In this document: piece after piece, positions 46,435 through 56,028 of the stretch
How the letters are laid out: each line of letters begins with the position of its first letter
Numbering within the stretch: position 1 is the stretch's first letter
Origin: Brucella rhizosphaerae
GTDB lineage: Bacteria > Pseudomonadota > Alphaproteobacteria > Rhizobiales > Rhizobiaceae
Direction: 5' to 3'
NCBI RefSeq assembly: GCF_002252475.1
Contig: NZ_NNRK01000029.1
Coordinates: forward strand, 372,001-436,000
DNA: 64,000 bases
Position numbers and translations under genes: made by a program
Notes under the pieces: model-generated
Databases searched by the model: none
What the model was told of the DNA's origin: nothing
What the model saw: only the letters and a program-made list of their open reading frames with translations

Positions 46435-47379
46435 ATGAAAACGTCCTGGTTGGCTGGTGCTGCGGTTGCAGCTCTTACCTTCGCTTCTGCAGCGCAGGCA
46501 GAAACAGATGTCGCTATTGGCTTTTCAGGCTGGACTGGCTTTGGTCCGCTGACGCTGGCCAAGGAAGCCGGTATCTTCAAGAAAAACGGCCTCAACGTCA
46601 CGCTTAACAAGATCCCGCAGGCAAGCCGCCATCTGGCGCTGGCTTCTGGTGACATTCAATGTGCCGCAACAACCGTTGAAACATGGATCATCTGGAACTC
46701 GGCAGGTGTTAAATCCAAGCAGATTTTCCAGATGGACAAGTCCTATGGTGCTGACGGCATTGCCGTTCGCGCGGACGTCAATTCCTTCGCCGATCTGAAG
46801 GGCAAGACGATTGCCGCTTCTGCACCGGGCACATCGCCATATTTCTTCCTCGCCTTCATGCTTGCAAAGAATGGCATGACGACCAAGGACGTCAAAGTTG
46901 TCAACATGGAGCCGGGACCGGCAGCACAGGCATTCGTGGCCGGGCAGAACGATGCTGCCATGACCTATGAGCCTTATCTGTCGACGGTCCGAGCCGCGCC
47001 CGACAAAGGCAAGATTCTTGCGACCACGCTGGAATATCCAGCTGTAATGGACACGGTTGGCTGTACACCTGACTTCCTTGAAAAGAACCCGCAGGCCGCC
47101 AAGGCACTTGCCGACAGCTACTTTGAAGCACTCGAAATGATCACTTCGGATCAGGCCAAGTCTTACGAAATCATGGGCAAGGACGTAAAGCAGTCGGGCG
47201 AAGACTTTGGCAAGTCTGCTGCCTATCTGCGCTGGCAGGACAAGGCCGCTAATCAGAAATTCTTTGAAGGCGAATTCAAGGAATTCTCGAAAGAAGCCGC
47301 TGACCTTCTGCTTGAAGCTGGCGTCATCAAGACGAAGCCAAACCTCGACGACATTGTCGACACCAGCTTTATCAAGTAA
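46435..47379 (+). CDS. NitT/TauT-type ABC substrate-binding protein in hut locus
   Basis: A 314-residue periplasmic protein with a signal peptide (WLAGAAVAALTFASAAQA, cut near residue 22). The SsuA/TauA/NMT1 fold follows: VAIGFSGWTGFGPLTLAKEA, DLKGKTIAASAPGTSPYFFL and NDAAMTYEPYLSTV. The start at 46435 is chosen because the signal peptide begins there; the reading frame extends up to 46342 without homologous sequence. It is followed by its permease and ATPase. This class imports taurine, nitrate, pyrimidines and other small solutes; the location suggests an imidazole compound, but that is inference. Confidence 0.9.
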   Translation: MKTSWLAGAAVAALTFASAAQAETDVAIGFSGWTGFGPLTLAKEAGIFKKNGLNVTLNKIPQASRHLALASGDIQCAATTVETWIIWNSAGVKSKQIFQMDKSYGADGIAVRADVNSFADLKGKTIAASAPGTSPYFFLAFMLAKNGMTTKDVKVVNMEPGPAAQAFVAGQNDAAMTYEPYLSTVRAAPDKGKILATTLEYPAVMDTVGCTPDFLEKNPQAAKALADSYFEALEMITSDQAKSYEIMGKDVKQSGEDFGKSAAYLRWQDKAANQKFFEGEFKEFSKEAADLLLEAGVIKTKPNLDDIVDTSFIK

Positions 47380-47393
47380 CAGCACCCGTGAAG

Positions 47394-47420
47394 CAGACCC
47401 GAACGTCATGTCCGGGTCTG
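47394..47420 (+). other. Intercistronic hairpin after the binding-protein gene
   Basis: CAGACCCG pairs with CGGGTCTG across 11 bases, with only a weak T-run, between the binding-protein and permease genes. It may protect the upstream message. Confidence 0.6.
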
Positions 47421-47470
47421 TTAAATTTGCGCCCCTTACCAAACGGCGGCGACCGTCTGACTGAACGGAT

Positions 47471-48250
47471 ATGTCTATGCAGCCTATGCAACCGATAGGA
47501 AACGGAGCCAGAATTTTTCTGGGCATCCTGTTTTTCGTGCTCTTCTTCGTCTTCTGGGGCATCGCCACACTTGGCGGCTTCGTCTCTCCCACCTTCCTTG
47601 CCGACCCAATCACCATGGTCAAAGACGGCTGGGATCTCATTGTCAATCAGGGCTTCATGTCCGATATCGGCATGACAGTCTGGCGTGTGCTGGGTGGTTT
47701 TGTGCTGGCAAGCATTGTCGCCATTCCGCTTGGTATTGCGATGGGTGCATATAAGCCGATCGAAGCGCTTCTGGAGCCGTTCGTTTCCTTCGCCCGCTAC
47801 TTGCCAGCATCAGCTTTCGTGCCACTTTTGATCCTCTGGTCAGGCATTGGTGAAACTCAGAAGCTGCTGGTTATTTTCATCGGTGCGGTGTTCCAGATCA
47901 TTCTCATGATCGCAGTCACTGTTTCCAACACGCGTCGTGATCTGGTTGAAGCTGCTTATACGCTCGGTGCGAAAGACAGCGGCATCATCCGCCGCGTGCT
48001 GATGCCTGCAAGTGCTCCCGATATCGCGGAGACCTTACGCCTCGTTCTCGGCTGGGCATGGACTTATGTGATCGTTGCCGAGCTTATCGGCGCGTCATCC
48101 GGCATCGGCTACATGATCATCAATTCGCAAGCGCTGATGGCGACCGGCCAGATCATCTTCGGCATCATCGTGATTGGTGTCATCGGCCTGATTTCCGATC
48201 TCGCCTTCAAATATTTCAACCGCTGGCTCTTTGCATGGAGGTTTGCGTAA
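47471..48250 (+). CDS. NitT/TauT-type ABC permease
   Basis: A 259-residue inner-membrane protein with six hydrophobic segments and the EAA loop that contacts the ATPase (LVEAAYTLGAKDSGIIRRVLMP, near 158-179). The pattern matches SsuC/TauC. Two in-frame ATGs are possible (47471 and 47477). Its stop overlaps the ATPase start by one base (TAATG). Confidence 0.93.
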   Translation: MSMQPMQPIGNGARIFLGILFFVLFFVFWGIATLGGFVSPTFLADPITMVKDGWDLIVNQGFMSDIGMTVWRVLGGFVLASIVAIPLGIAMGAYKPIEALLEPFVSFARYLPASAFVPLLILWSGIGETQKLLVIFIGAVFQIILMIAVTVSNTRRDLVEAAYTLGAKDSGIIRRVLMPASAPDIAETLRLVLGWAWTYVIVAELIGASSGIGYMIINSQALMATGQIIFGIIVIGVIGLISDLAFKYFNRWLFAWRFA

Positions 48251-49053
48251 TGGTTACGAAAACCGAGCAGGAACTCGTTATCAAGGGCGTGAGCCGCACC
48301 TTCCCTGGTGTGCACGGTGGCAAGCCTACACTGGCGCTGCAAGAAACCGATCTCATCATTCCGAAGAATGATTTCGTGACCATACTGGGTCCTTCGGGCT
48401 GCGGAAAGTCAACGCTTCTGCGTATCGTTGCGGGCTTAGACAAACCAAGCACTGGTACCGTGACACTTGAAGGCCAGCCCGTTAAGGGTCCGAGCGCCGA
48501 TCGGGGCATGGTATTTCAGTCCTACACGCTTTTCCCATGGCTCACGATCCGTCAGAATGTTGGCTTTGGATTGCGTGAAAAGGGCGTTCCGGAAAAACAG
48601 GCCCGCGAAATCGTTGATAATTACATCGACAAGGTCGGCTTGCGCGGCTTTGAAAACCATTGGCCCAAGCAGCTTTCGGGCGGCATGCAACAGCGCACAG
48701 CGATTGCTCGCGCGCTTGCCAACGATCCGAAAATCTTGCTTCTCGACGAGCCTTTCGGCGCGCTCGATAACCAGACACGTGGCCTTATGCAGGAGCTTTT
48801 GCTTGGTATCTGGGAGCGAGAGCAGAAGACCGTGATCTTCGTCACGCATGATATTGAAGAAGCCATCTTCATGGCAACCCGCGTGGTCACGATGACTGCA
48901 CGTCCTGGCAAGATCAAATCGATCACACCGGTCGATATCGAACATCCTCGCTCTTATCAGGTCAAAGCCAGCCCGGCATTCTCCGAACTTCGATTAAAGC
49001 TAACCGAAGAAATTCGCGGTGAAGCAATTACTGCCGCAACGCAGGCTGCTTAG
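48250..49053 (+). CDS. NitT/TauT-type ABC ATPase
   Basis: A 267-residue nucleotide-binding subunit. Walker A is GPSGCGKST (about 48-56), the Q-loop is VFQSYTLFPW, the signature LSGGMQQRTAIARAL, Walker B ILLLDEPFGALD and the H-loop FVTHDIEEA. This is the SsuB/TauB pattern. The start at 48250 overlaps the permease stop by one base; a longer reading frame from 48058 is only overlap. It is the last gene of the importer; a dispersed repeat follows its stop. Confidence 0.94.
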   Translation: MVTKTEQELVIKGVSRTFPGVHGGKPTLALQETDLIIPKNDFVTILGPSGCGKSTLLRIVAGLDKPSTGTVTLEGQPVKGPSADRGMVFQSYTLFPWLTIRQNVGFGLREKGVPEKQAREIVDNYIDKVGLRGFENHWPKQLSGGMQQRTAIARALANDPKILLLDEPFGALDNQTRGLMQELLLGIWEREQKTVIFVTHDIEEAIFMATRVVTMTARPGKIKSITPVDIEHPRSYQVKASPAFSELRLKLTEEIRGEAITAATQAA

Positions 49054-49054
49054 A

Positions 49055-49156
49055 GGGGTTCCAGTTAAGACTGAAGCGCTGGAACTGCGTCTCACTATTT
49101 TCTCTACCGCATGGTCCTAAGCAAAACCGCTTCGCACTTTTGCTGGAAATGCTCTG
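49055..49156 (-). repeat. Dispersed intergenic repeat, family B copy 4 (inverted)
   Basis: On the minus strand it starts AGAGCATTTCCAGCAAAAGT, then GCGAAGCGGTTTTGC. It ends with a hairpin of GTTCCAG and CTGGAAC. It begins directly after the ATPase stop codon. Confidence 0.75.
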
Positions 49157-49192
49157 AAAATATGTGTTTCGCTTCACCGTGTGAAGGAATAT

Positions 49193-49226
49193 GAAAAAGG
49201 CTGCGATGTTCTTCGCAGTCTTTTTC
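49193..49226 (+). terminator. Terminator before the D-amino-acid aminotransferase
   Basis: GAAAAAGGCTGCGA pairs with TCGCAGTCTTTTTC (one G-T pair) across six bases and ends in a T-run. It closes the ABC operon; the next start codon is 20 bases on. Confidence 0.82.
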
Positions 49227-49246
49227 ATTTCAGGATTGACCTCATC

Positions 49247-50128
49247 ATGGCCGTTTCAGCTCACGCAATTGAAGACCGCATTGTCTATGTGAATGGCGAA
49301 TATGTCAGCGCCCGCGATGCCCGTATTTCCATCTTCGATCGCGGTTTTCTCTTCGGTGATGGTATCTACGAAGTGACGGCAGTGCTCGACGGCAAGCTTG
49401 TTGATAGCGAACCGCATATGCGACGCCTGCGCCGCTCGACTGGCGAGATTGGTATTCCGATGCCAATGAGCGAAGAGGAAATCGTCGCGATTGAGCGCGA
49501 GTTGATCCGCCGCAACAATCTGAGCGAAGGTCTGGTCTATCTTCAGGTGACACGCGGCGATGGTCGCGACCGTGACTTCGTTCCTTCAAAAGACATGAAG
49601 CCTTCAGTGGTTCTTTTCACACAGTGGGTATCGCTTCTCGACAAGCCAGCATTGAAAACCGGTGCGCGCGTGTTGTCGCTTGACGATCTGCGTTGGAAGC
49701 GTCGCGACATCAAGACCGTCTGCCTCTTGCCGCAGGCTCTTGCCAAGGAAATAGCCAAGAACGCGGGCTGCGATGAAGCCTGGATGATTGAAGATGGCTA
49801 CGTGACCGAAGGCGCCTCTTCGACTGCCTATATCGTTACACAGGATGACGTGATCGTCACGCGTCCTAACAGCAATGCCGTCCTGCCCGGATGCACCCGG
49901 CTTTCATTGCTGCAACTGATTGCCGAGACAGGTATAAAGCTTGAAGAGCGCCCTTTCACCATTGATGAAGCCTATGCAGCGAAAGAAGCTTTTCTTACGA
50001 GTGCTGGCACCTTTGTGACGCCGATTACCGTGATCGACGATAAGCTCATTGCTGACGGAAAGCCCGGTCCGGTGGCTGCGCGTTTACGCGAGATTTATCT
50101 CGACCACGCCCGCCGCACCGCAATCTGA
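49247..50128 (+). CDS. dat: D-amino-acid aminotransferase
   Basis: A class IV (fold IV) PLP aminotransferase that moves amino groups between D-amino acids and 2-oxoacids. The 293-residue protein shows RGFLFGDGIYEVTAV (about 32-46), the PLP lysine in RRDIKTVCLLPQALA (Lys156), EGASSTAYIV and SAGTFVTPITVID. The close spacing of Arg/Lys residues suits a Dat rather than a branched-chain (IlvE) enzyme, though members of the fold are hard to separate. ATG 49247 gives the usual N terminus. It is a one-gene unit with terminators on both sides. Confidence 0.87.
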   Translation: MAVSAHAIEDRIVYVNGEYVSARDARISIFDRGFLFGDGIYEVTAVLDGKLVDSEPHMRRLRRSTGEIGIPMPMSEEEIVAIERELIRRNNLSEGLVYLQVTRGDGRDRDFVPSKDMKPSVVLFTQWVSLLDKPALKTGARVLSLDDLRWKRRDIKTVCLLPQALAKEIAKNAGCDEAWMIEDGYVTEGASSTAYIVTQDDVIVTRPNSNAVLPGCTRLSLLQLIAETGIKLEERPFTIDEAYAAKEAFLTSAGTFVTPITVIDDKLIADGKPGPVAARLREIYLDHARRTAI

Positions 50129-50135
50129 AAATACA

Positions 50136-50166
50136 AATCGGGCCGGAACAAAGTTCCGGCCCGATT
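50136..50166. terminator. Bidirectional terminator after dat
   Basis: A perfect 14-bp stem (AATCGGGCCGGAAC / GTTCCGGCCCGATT) with loop AAA lies between convergent dat and gguB. Confidence 0.92.
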
Positions 50167-50204
50167 GCTTTCGTCTGCCTCTCCCACAAGGCAAGGATCA
50201 AACT

Positions 50205-51404
50205 TTATCGACGCTGATTATAGACGTCGATACAAACGGCACCCAGCAACACAATACCCTTGATGACCTGCTGGTAGTCGATGCCAATACCCAGGATCGA
50301 CATGCCGTTGTTCATCACGCCCATGATGAGCGCACCGATCACCGCACCCGTTACGCGTCCCACACCACCGTAAGCCGATGCGCCACCGATGAAACAGGCA
50401 GCAATCACGTCAAGCTCAAAGCCAAGACCGGCCTTAGGCGTTGCCGTATTAAGACGTGCCGCGAAGACCAGACCGGCAAGGGCTGCCAATACACCCATAT
50501 TCACGAATACCAGAAATGTCAGCCGTTCGGTCTTTACACCAGAAAGTTTGGCGGCGTGACGATTGCCGCCAACGGCATAAATCTGGCGGCCGATCACTGT
50601 GCGGTTTGTCAGGAATGCATAGGCCGCAATCAACACCGCCATGATGATCAGCACATTCGGCATGCCGCGGTGTGAGGAAATCAGCAGCGCTAAATATGCG
50701 ATACCAGCAAAGAACAGAATATTCTTCATGACAAACAGGCCGAACGGCTCTGTCTCCACGCCATGTGCCAGGTGACGGGCGCGTGACCTGGTGCTTTGCC
50801 AGACCAGAAATGCGGCAAGAACCAAACCCAGTATCAGTGACGTGAGATAGACATTTCCCCCTGTGGTCCCGATGAACTCAGGAATGAAGCCGGAAGACAG
50901 CTTCTGGAACACCGGCGGAAAAGGACCGACCGATTGACCACCAAGCACTGCCAGCATCAGGCCTTTGAAGACCAACATTCCTGCAAGTGTGACGATGAAT
51001 GACGGGATATGGAAATAGGCAACCCAGAAGCCCTGCATCGCGCCAATCAGACCACCAGCAAGCAGGCAGAGAATGGCAGCTATCGGGAAGGGAATACCAA
51101 GTTTGACCATCATCACAGCGGCAAGCGCACCAATGAAGCCGCAGACCGAGCCCACGGACAGATCAATATGGCCCGTGACAATGACCAGCAACATACCAAG
51201 CGCCATAATGACGATATAGCTGTTCTGCAAAACCAGATTGGTCAGGTTCAGCGGCTTCATCAGCACGCCGCCCGTGACAATCTGGAAAAAGATCATGATT
51301 GCGATGAGCGAGAGCAGCATTCCCGATTGACGCAGATTATTTTTCAGATAACGACCCACGCTGCTCGGCGCTTTCTGGCCGCTCTCGATTGCGTTCTCGC
51401 TCAT
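50205..51404 (-). CDS. gguB: Multiple-monosaccharide ABC permease
   Basis: A 399-residue inner-membrane permease of the carbohydrate uptake-2 family. It has about ten to twelve hydrophobic segments, among them [20 protein letters not shown] and [20 protein letters not shown], with the family signature [12 protein letters not shown]. It is the partner of ChvE and GguA for uptake of galactose, glucose, arabinose and others in Agrobacterium. The start overlaps the gguA stop by four bases. It is last in the operon. Confidence 0.93.
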   Translation of the reverse strand: MSENAIESGQKAPSSVGRYLKNNLRQSGMLLSLIAIMIFFQIVTGGVLMKPLNLTNLVLQNSYIVIMALGMLLVIVTGHIDLSVGSVCGFIGALAAVMMVKLGIPFPIAAILCLLAGGLIGAMQGFWVAYFHIPSFIVTLAGMLVFKGLMLAVLGGQSVGPFPPVFQKLSSGFIPEFIGTTGGNVYLTSLILGLVLAAFLVWQSTRSRARHLAHGVETEPFGLFVMKNILFFAGIAYLALLISSHRGMPNVLIIMAVLIAAYAFLTNRTVIGRQIYAVGGNRHAAKLSGVKTERLTFLVFVNMGVLAALAGLVFAARLNTATPKAGLGFELDVIAACFIGGASAYGGVGRVTGAVIGALIMGVMNNGMSILGIGIDYQQVIKGIVLLGAVCIDVYNQRR

Positions 51405-52993
51405 TGTCTTTTTCCCTTGTTCTGCATGATGGCGCGCATGATGTTTTCCTGCGTTGCTCCCTCGCCCGCTACTTCGCCAACGAAAGCGCCTTCATGCATG
51501 ACGACGATGCGGTCACAGATCCCGATGAGCTCGGGCATTTCCGAAGAAATGACGACGACGCCCTTGCCGCTGTCCGCCAATGAATTGATGATTGTGTAAA
51601 TGTCGTATTTCGCGCCGACATCGATGCCGCGCGTTGGCTCGTCAAGAATGAGCACGTCCGGCCCGGTGAACAGCCATTTCGACAGCACCACCTTCTGTTG
51701 GTTGCCGCCTGAAAGCGTACCAGTTTCCTGATAGACATTGTGGCAACGGATGCTCATCTGGTCGCGATAGCCGTTAGCGACTTTCATTTCTTGCATGTCA
51801 TCAATCACCCCTTTGGGGCTGACACCACGCAAATGCGCGAGCGAAATGTTGCGCGAGATATTCTCGCCCAGCACAAGGCCCAGCTGCTTGCGGTCTTCAG
51901 TGACATAAGCAAGGCCGGATTTGATCGCCCGGGTGACTGTCGAAATATCGACATCCTTCCCACGAATGCGTGCCTTTCCGGAAATATTCGTGCCCCATGA
52001 ACGCCCAAACAGGCTCATGGCAAATTCTGTGCGACCTGCGCCCATCAAACCGGCAATGCCGACAATCTCGCCTGCGCGCACCTTAAAGGATACATTCTTG
52101 ACCGAGTGACGTTCTGGATGCAGCGGGTGATAGACCGACCAGTTATCAACCTCCAGAATAACGTCGCCGATCCGGGGCTTGCGTTTTGGATACCGGCTCT
52201 CCAGATCGCGATCGACCATTTTGCGAATGATCTCGTCTTCCTCAACCTCGCCTGCATTGCAATCAAGCGTAGCCACGGTTCTGCCGTCACGCAAAACGGT
52301 GATCTTGTCAGCCACCTCGCGAATTTCATTCAGCTTGTGCGAAATGAGGATCGACGTAATGCCTTGTGCCCGAAACTCGCGCAGCAGCGCCAGAAGGGCC
52401 GCACTGTCCGTCTCATTCAAGCTCGCCGTCGGTTCATCAAGGATCAGAAGCCGCACACGCTTCGACAGCGCTTTGGCAATTTCCACAAGCTGCTGCTTGC
52501 CGATCCCGATATCCGTCACCAGCGTATCAGGAGATTCCGTCAGGCCGACCTTCTTCAAAAGCGCTTTGGTGCGTTGATGCACTTCACTGCGATCAATCAC
52601 CCCAAGGCTTGCGGGTGGATTGACGAGGAAGATGTTCTCGGCAATCGACATAAGCGGAACAAGCGCCAGCTCTTGGTGGATGATAACAATACCAAGCGCT
52701 TCTGAACTGTTGATATCCCGAAACTGTCGCTCTTCACCGTCAAAGATGATCGAACCTTCATAGCTTCCGTGCGGATAAACGCCCGAAAGCACCTTCATCA
52801 GCGTGGATTTACCAGCCCCGTTTTCACCGACAAAAGCGTGGATTTCTCCCGGCATAACGGTAAAATTTACATCGCTCAAAGCCTTCACAACTCCGAAGGA
52901 CTTGCTGATACCGCGCATTTCGAGAATTGGTCGACCACCGATGCCCGGCTGATCACCAGGCTCCTGAAGCGGAACAGGATTGGCTACATTCAT
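51401..52993 (-). CDS. gguA: Multiple-monosaccharide ABC ATPase (two domains)
   Basis: A 530-residue double ATPase. The first half has Walker [17 protein letters not shown], the signature [14 protein letters not shown] and Walker [12 protein letters not shown]. The second half has the degenerate P-loop [16 protein letters not shown] and [15 protein letters not shown]. This asymmetry is normal for sugar importers of the MglA/XylG type. GGGAG stands seven bases before ATG 52993. The gap to chvE carries two hairpins and a repeat. Confidence 0.94.
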   Translation of the reverse strand: MNVANPVPLQEPGDQPGIGGRPILEMRGISKSFGVVKALSDVNFTVMPGEIHAFVGENGAGKSTLMKVLSGVYPHGSYEGSIIFDGEERQFRDINSSEALGIVIIHQELALVPLMSIAENIFLVNPPASLGVIDRSEVHQRTKALLKKVGLTESPDTLVTDIGIGKQQLVEIAKALSKRVRLLILDEPTASLNETDSAALLALLREFRAQGITSILISHKLNEIREVADKITVLRDGRTVATLDCNAGEVEEDEIIRKMVDRDLESRYPKRKPRIGDVILEVDNWSVYHPLHPERHSVKNVSFKVRAGEIVGIAGLMGAGRTEFAMSLFGRSWGTNISGKARIRGKDVDISTVTRAIKSGLAYVTEDRKQLGLVLGENISRNISLAHLRGVSPKGVIDDMQEMKVANGYRDQMSIRCHNVYQETGTLSGGNQQKVVLSKWLFTGPDVLILDEPTRGIDVGAKYDIYTIINSLADSGKGVVVISSEMPELIGICDRIVVMHEGAFVGEVAGEGATQENIMRAIMQNKGKRQ

Positions 52994-53063
52994 CGCTCGC
53001 TCCCATGATAATCCTGTGATGCCACCGCTAAAGAAAAGACAACGCTGTCAATCCTTTAGCCGG

Positions 53064-53128
53064 CCCCGATCAGAAATCGGGGGGTGTTAGAGTGTCGTGC
53101 ACCGAAACGGACACACGAAGCACGACAC
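53064..53128 (-). other. Two intercistronic hairpins between chvE and gguA
   Basis: CCCCGAT (53064-53070) pairs with ATCGGGG (53076-53082). GTGTCGTGC (53092-53100) pairs with GCACGACAC (53120-53128). Neither has a T-run on the minus strand. They may hold chvE mRNA at a higher level than gguAB. Confidence 0.6.
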
Positions 53129-53184
53129 GTTACGCAATGGCATTGCAGCAGATGTTCCGGGCGTATCGTAAGTAATTGTTTTTC

Positions 53185-53232
53185 ACATTATCCTGTGCAA
53201 AACCGCTATGCGCTTTTGCTGGAAATGCTCTC
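53185..53232 (-). repeat. Dispersed intergenic repeat, family B copy 5 (inverted, partial)
   Basis: On the minus strand AGAGCATTTCCAGCAAAAGC, then GCATAGCGGTTTTGC. It lies 20 bases after the chvE stop in the direction of transcription. Confidence 0.65.
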
Positions 53233-53252
53233 ACACGCCCGGAGCTCGAAAA

Positions 53253-54317
53253 TTACTGGATCTGATCTTCTTTGTAATAGCCGCTATCGACCAGAACTTC
53301 TTTCCAGTTCGACTTATCGACGATGACCGGCTTCAACAGATAGGACGGCACAACCTTGACGCCATTGTCATAGGTCTTGGTGTCGTTCACTTCCGGTTCC
53401 TTGCCGCTCATCAGCGCGTCAACCATATCGACCGTAACCTTGGCGAGTTGGCGCGTATCCTTGAAGATGGTTGAGTTCTGTTCGCCAGCAAGGATAGACT
53501 TCACCGATGGCACTTCTGCGTCCTGACCGGAAACGGCCGGCATAGGCATGTCGCCACTGCCATAACCAACGCCCTTCAGAGACGACAGGATACCGATGGA
53601 AATGCCGTCATAAGGTGAAAGCACAGCATCGAGTTTCTTGTCCGAATAGAAGGCCGAAAGGATAGAATCCATACGTGCCTGAGCCGTCGCACCATCCCAG
53701 CGAAGGGTTGCGACCTTATCCATGCCAGTCTGGCCGCTGGCAACCACAACCTTACCACTATCGATATAGGGTTGCAGAACCGACATTGCGCCGTTGTAGA
53801 AGAAGTAGGCGTTGTTATCATCCGGTGAACCGCCGAAAAGCTCGACGTTAAACGGGCCTTCCTTGTTCTTCAGATCAAGTGCCTTTTCAATCGACTGTGC
53901 CTGAAGCACACCCACCTGAAAATTGTCGAAGGTCGCATAATAGGACACATTCGGCGTGTTACGGATCAGGCGGTCATAAGCGATAACCTTGATGCCTTCT
54001 TCATTGGCTTTTGCCAACACGTCTGAAAGCGTTGTGCCGTCGATGGATGCAACGACGAGAACCTTGGCACCTTTGGTGACCATGTTCTCAATCTGCGCCA
54101 ACTGGTTTGGCACATCATCTTCAGCATATTGAAGATCGGTCTGATAACCGCGCTCCTGAAGCACCTTTACCATGTTGTCGCCGTCTGCAATCCAGCGCGC
54201 AGACGATTTGGTTGGCATTGCCACGCCAACGAGACCTTTGTCCTGAGCTTGTGCGAAGCCGGTGAAGGCAAATGCTGCCATCGCGACCGCCAAAGTTAGA
54301 GATTTCATGCCTGCCAT
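53253..54317 (-). CDS. chvE: Multiple-monosaccharide periplasmic binding protein
   Basis: A 354-residue precursor of the ChvE/galactose-binding family with a signal peptide ([20 protein letters not shown], cut at AQA-Q). The mature protein starts [20 protein letters not shown] and shows [32 protein letters not shown] and [20 protein letters not shown]. In Agrobacterium ChvE binds several aldoses and also feeds virulence sensing; here only transport is implied. GGGAG lies eight bases before ATG 54317; a start at 54365 is not supported. It is separated from dgoA upstream by 149 bases, so it may have its own promoter. Confidence 0.94.
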   Translation of the reverse strand: MAGMKSLTLAVAMAAFAFTGFAQAQDKGLVGVAMPTKSSARWIADGDNMVKVLQERGYQTDLQYAEDDVPNQLAQIENMVTKGAKVLVVASIDGTTLSDVLAKANEEGIKVIAYDRLIRNTPNVSYYATFDNFQVGVLQAQSIEKALDLKNKEGPFNVELFGGSPDDNNAYFFYNGAMSVLQPYIDSGKVVVASGQTGMDKVATLRWDGATAQARMDSILSAFYSDKKLDAVLSPYDGISIGILSSLKGVGYGSGDMPMPAVSGQDAEVPSVKSILAGEQNSTIFKDTRQLAKVTVDMVDALMSGKEPEVNDTKTYDNGVKVVPSYLLKPVIVDKSNWKEVLVDSGYYKEDQIQ

Positions 54318-54466
54318 TGTCTCACTCCCATGTTGGGACAGGTTCTGAGCCTGTCGTTCTCCCAAATTTCCGCCCCCGCCTTCCGGCCTTGCGGAATTCC
54401 TCCAAAAGCATTTCCACGGAAATTGAAAACCTGCTTCCCGTCACAAAATGCAAAAAACTCTGGGCC

Positions 54467-55099
54467 TCAGCCCGTAATATCATCCCATGCTGCAATCGCA
54501 CGCTGCGCGCGCTCACGGACGTCAGAGGCTGTAAATCCTGCTTTGTAAAGACTGGAACCCAGCCCAAAACAGCTCACTCCCGCACCCACATACGTCGCAA
54601 AATCGGCCTCGGATACGCCCCCGACAGCCCCCACCGAAATATCCTTTGGCAGCACTGCACAAACAGCCTTGATGCCTTCGGCACCCAGCGCGCTTGCGGG
54701 GAAAAACTTGAGTGCCGAAGCGCCCGCATGAATGGCGCTGAAAGCTTCGGTCGGGGTAAACACACCAGGCATCGTCGCCATGCCGTATTTGCCTGCGCGG
54801 CGAATGACATCGGGCTCGACATTGGGGCTGACCAGCAGCCTGCCGCCAACATCATTCAGCCGATCCACATTCTCGACAGAGAGCACGGTGCCCGCACCAA
54901 TCAACACATTCTCCGGCGCAAGCCTGACGGCCTTTTCAATAGAGATAAAAGGCTCTGGCGAATTCAGCGGAATTTCGATTGCCTCGAAGCCTGTCTCGAT
55001 CAAAGCACTAACAACTGCTTCAGTTTCATCAGGCCGAATACCACGCAGGATCGCAACCAGCGGATAGCGAAGCTTGGGCCAAGCGATACGGTCACTCAT
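54467..55099 (-). CDS. dgoA: 2-dehydro-3-deoxy-6-phosphogalactonate aldolase
   Basis: Splits KDPGal into pyruvate and glyceraldehyde-3-phosphate, the last step of the De Ley-Doudoroff galactose route. The 210-residue class I aldolase has Glu42 in AIEIPLNSPEP and the Schiff-base lysine Lys131 in ALKFFPASALG, near the C-terminal GAVGGVSEADFATYV. Its start overlaps dgoK by four bases. KDPG aldolase (Eda) is a close relative; the coupled kinase gene decides for DgoA. Confidence 0.93.
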   Translation of the reverse strand: MSDRIAWPKLRYPLVAILRGIRPDETEAVVSALIETGFEAIEIPLNSPEPFISIEKAVRLAPENVLIGAGTVLSVENVDRLNDVGGRLLVSPNVEPDVIRRAGKYGMATMPGVFTPTEAFSAIHAGASALKFFPASALGAEGIKAVCAVLPKDISVGAVGGVSEADFATYVGAGVSCFGLGSSLYKAGFTASDVRERAQRAIAAWDDITG

Positions 55100-56028
55100 T
55101 GTTTGCCTCCGGCAAAGGCATGTTTTGCTGCCATGAACAGACCATCGCGGACAAGCTCATCAGCTTCGATGCGTTTGACCTTTAGTCCAGCGATCTCAAG
55201 CGCGCTTGCGTAAAGCGCACCCATCATGCCGTCAGAAAGCAGCAGCACGTCATGACACTCACCAAAAATCTTGCGCCCGCCCGCAACTTCCAGCCCAATC
55301 AACAGACCCGAAAGACGCGCAAGCTGATCCGAAGGTTTGTAGTCATGCACCAGCCAACCGGCGCGAACAGTAAACAGTGCATTTGAAATCAGCTCAGGTG
55401 TTTCAAGTGAGGACTTAACACCCGCAGCAAAGGCAGCACTATTCGGATCTACCGATGCAGAGCCTTCCAACGCACCAGCCAGCACCGACTTTTCTTTAAG
55501 AAGCGCAAACAATTCGCCCGTCATGAATGAGCGGTAATCATTGAGCCTGCCATCGGCAATCTGAACCCATTTGGCATGGGTGCCGGGCATCACCACCACC
55601 GCATCGCGCGTGCCGCGATGCACAAGACCCAGCAGCTTGGTTTCTTCGCCGCGCATCACATCAGGCGCATCCTCGCTGCGACGCGCAACACCCGGCAGCA
55701 TGATGACACGCCGCCGTGCAGGCACGCGAACGGCAGCCGCAACAATGCCTTCAAGGCCAGCAGGCAAGCTCATATAAGGCGCTTCGATCCAGCCTGTACG
55801 TGAGCCGGCCATGCCACAGATCACCACGGGGAGATCCACAGGTGCATCAACGGAGGCGAGATGCCGTTCCAGTATGGTCTCGAAACCGGCTTCCTTCGCG
55901 TGAAGCAAGCCGTCATCGCCACGGCTTTCACGAAGCACGTTTCCATCAGCATCCAGCGTCCAGAGGCGGAACCGGGTCGTGCCCCAGTCCGCCACTGCCG
56001 CAAATGGTGTTTTAGCATCAGACATCAA
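55096..56028 (-). CDS. dgoK: 2-dehydro-3-deoxygalactonokinase
   Basis: Phosphorylates 2-keto-3-deoxy-galactonate to KDPGal with ATP. The 310-residue protein has the DgoK N terminus [33 protein letters not shown] and [16 protein letters not shown], typical of this sugar-acid kinase family. Both ends overlap neighbours by four bases (dehydratase upstream, dgoA downstream), so the three are made together. Confidence 0.95.
   Translation of the reverse strand: MMSDAKTPFAAVADWGTTRFRLWTLDADGNVLRESRGDDGLLHAKEAGFETILERHLASVDAPVDLPVVICGMAGSRTGWIEAPYMSLPAGLEGIVAAAVRVPARRRVIMLPGVARRSEDAPDVMRGEETKLLGLVHRGTRDAVVVMPGTHAKWVQIADGRLNDYRSFMTGELFALLKEKSVLAGALEGSASVDPNSAAFAAGVKSSLETPELISNALFTVRAGWLVHDYKPSDQLARLSGLLIGLEVAGGRKIFGECHDVLLLSDGMMGALYASALEIAGLKVKRIEADELVRDGLFMAAKHAFAGGKQ

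Noticed and set aside
46525..47646. A 373-codon minus-strand frame over the NitT/TauT binding protein
   Set aside because: It spans the end of one real gene and the start of the next on the other strand; there is no signal or domain.
506..53232. Repeats as a CRISPR array
   Set aside because: The copies are scattered singly over 50 kb, vary in length and orientation, and have no regular spacers or cas genes nearby.
54272..55213. A 313-codon plus-strand frame across the chvE-dgoA gap
   Set aside because: It overlaps dgoA and the start of chvE in antisense; no domain and no ribosome site.
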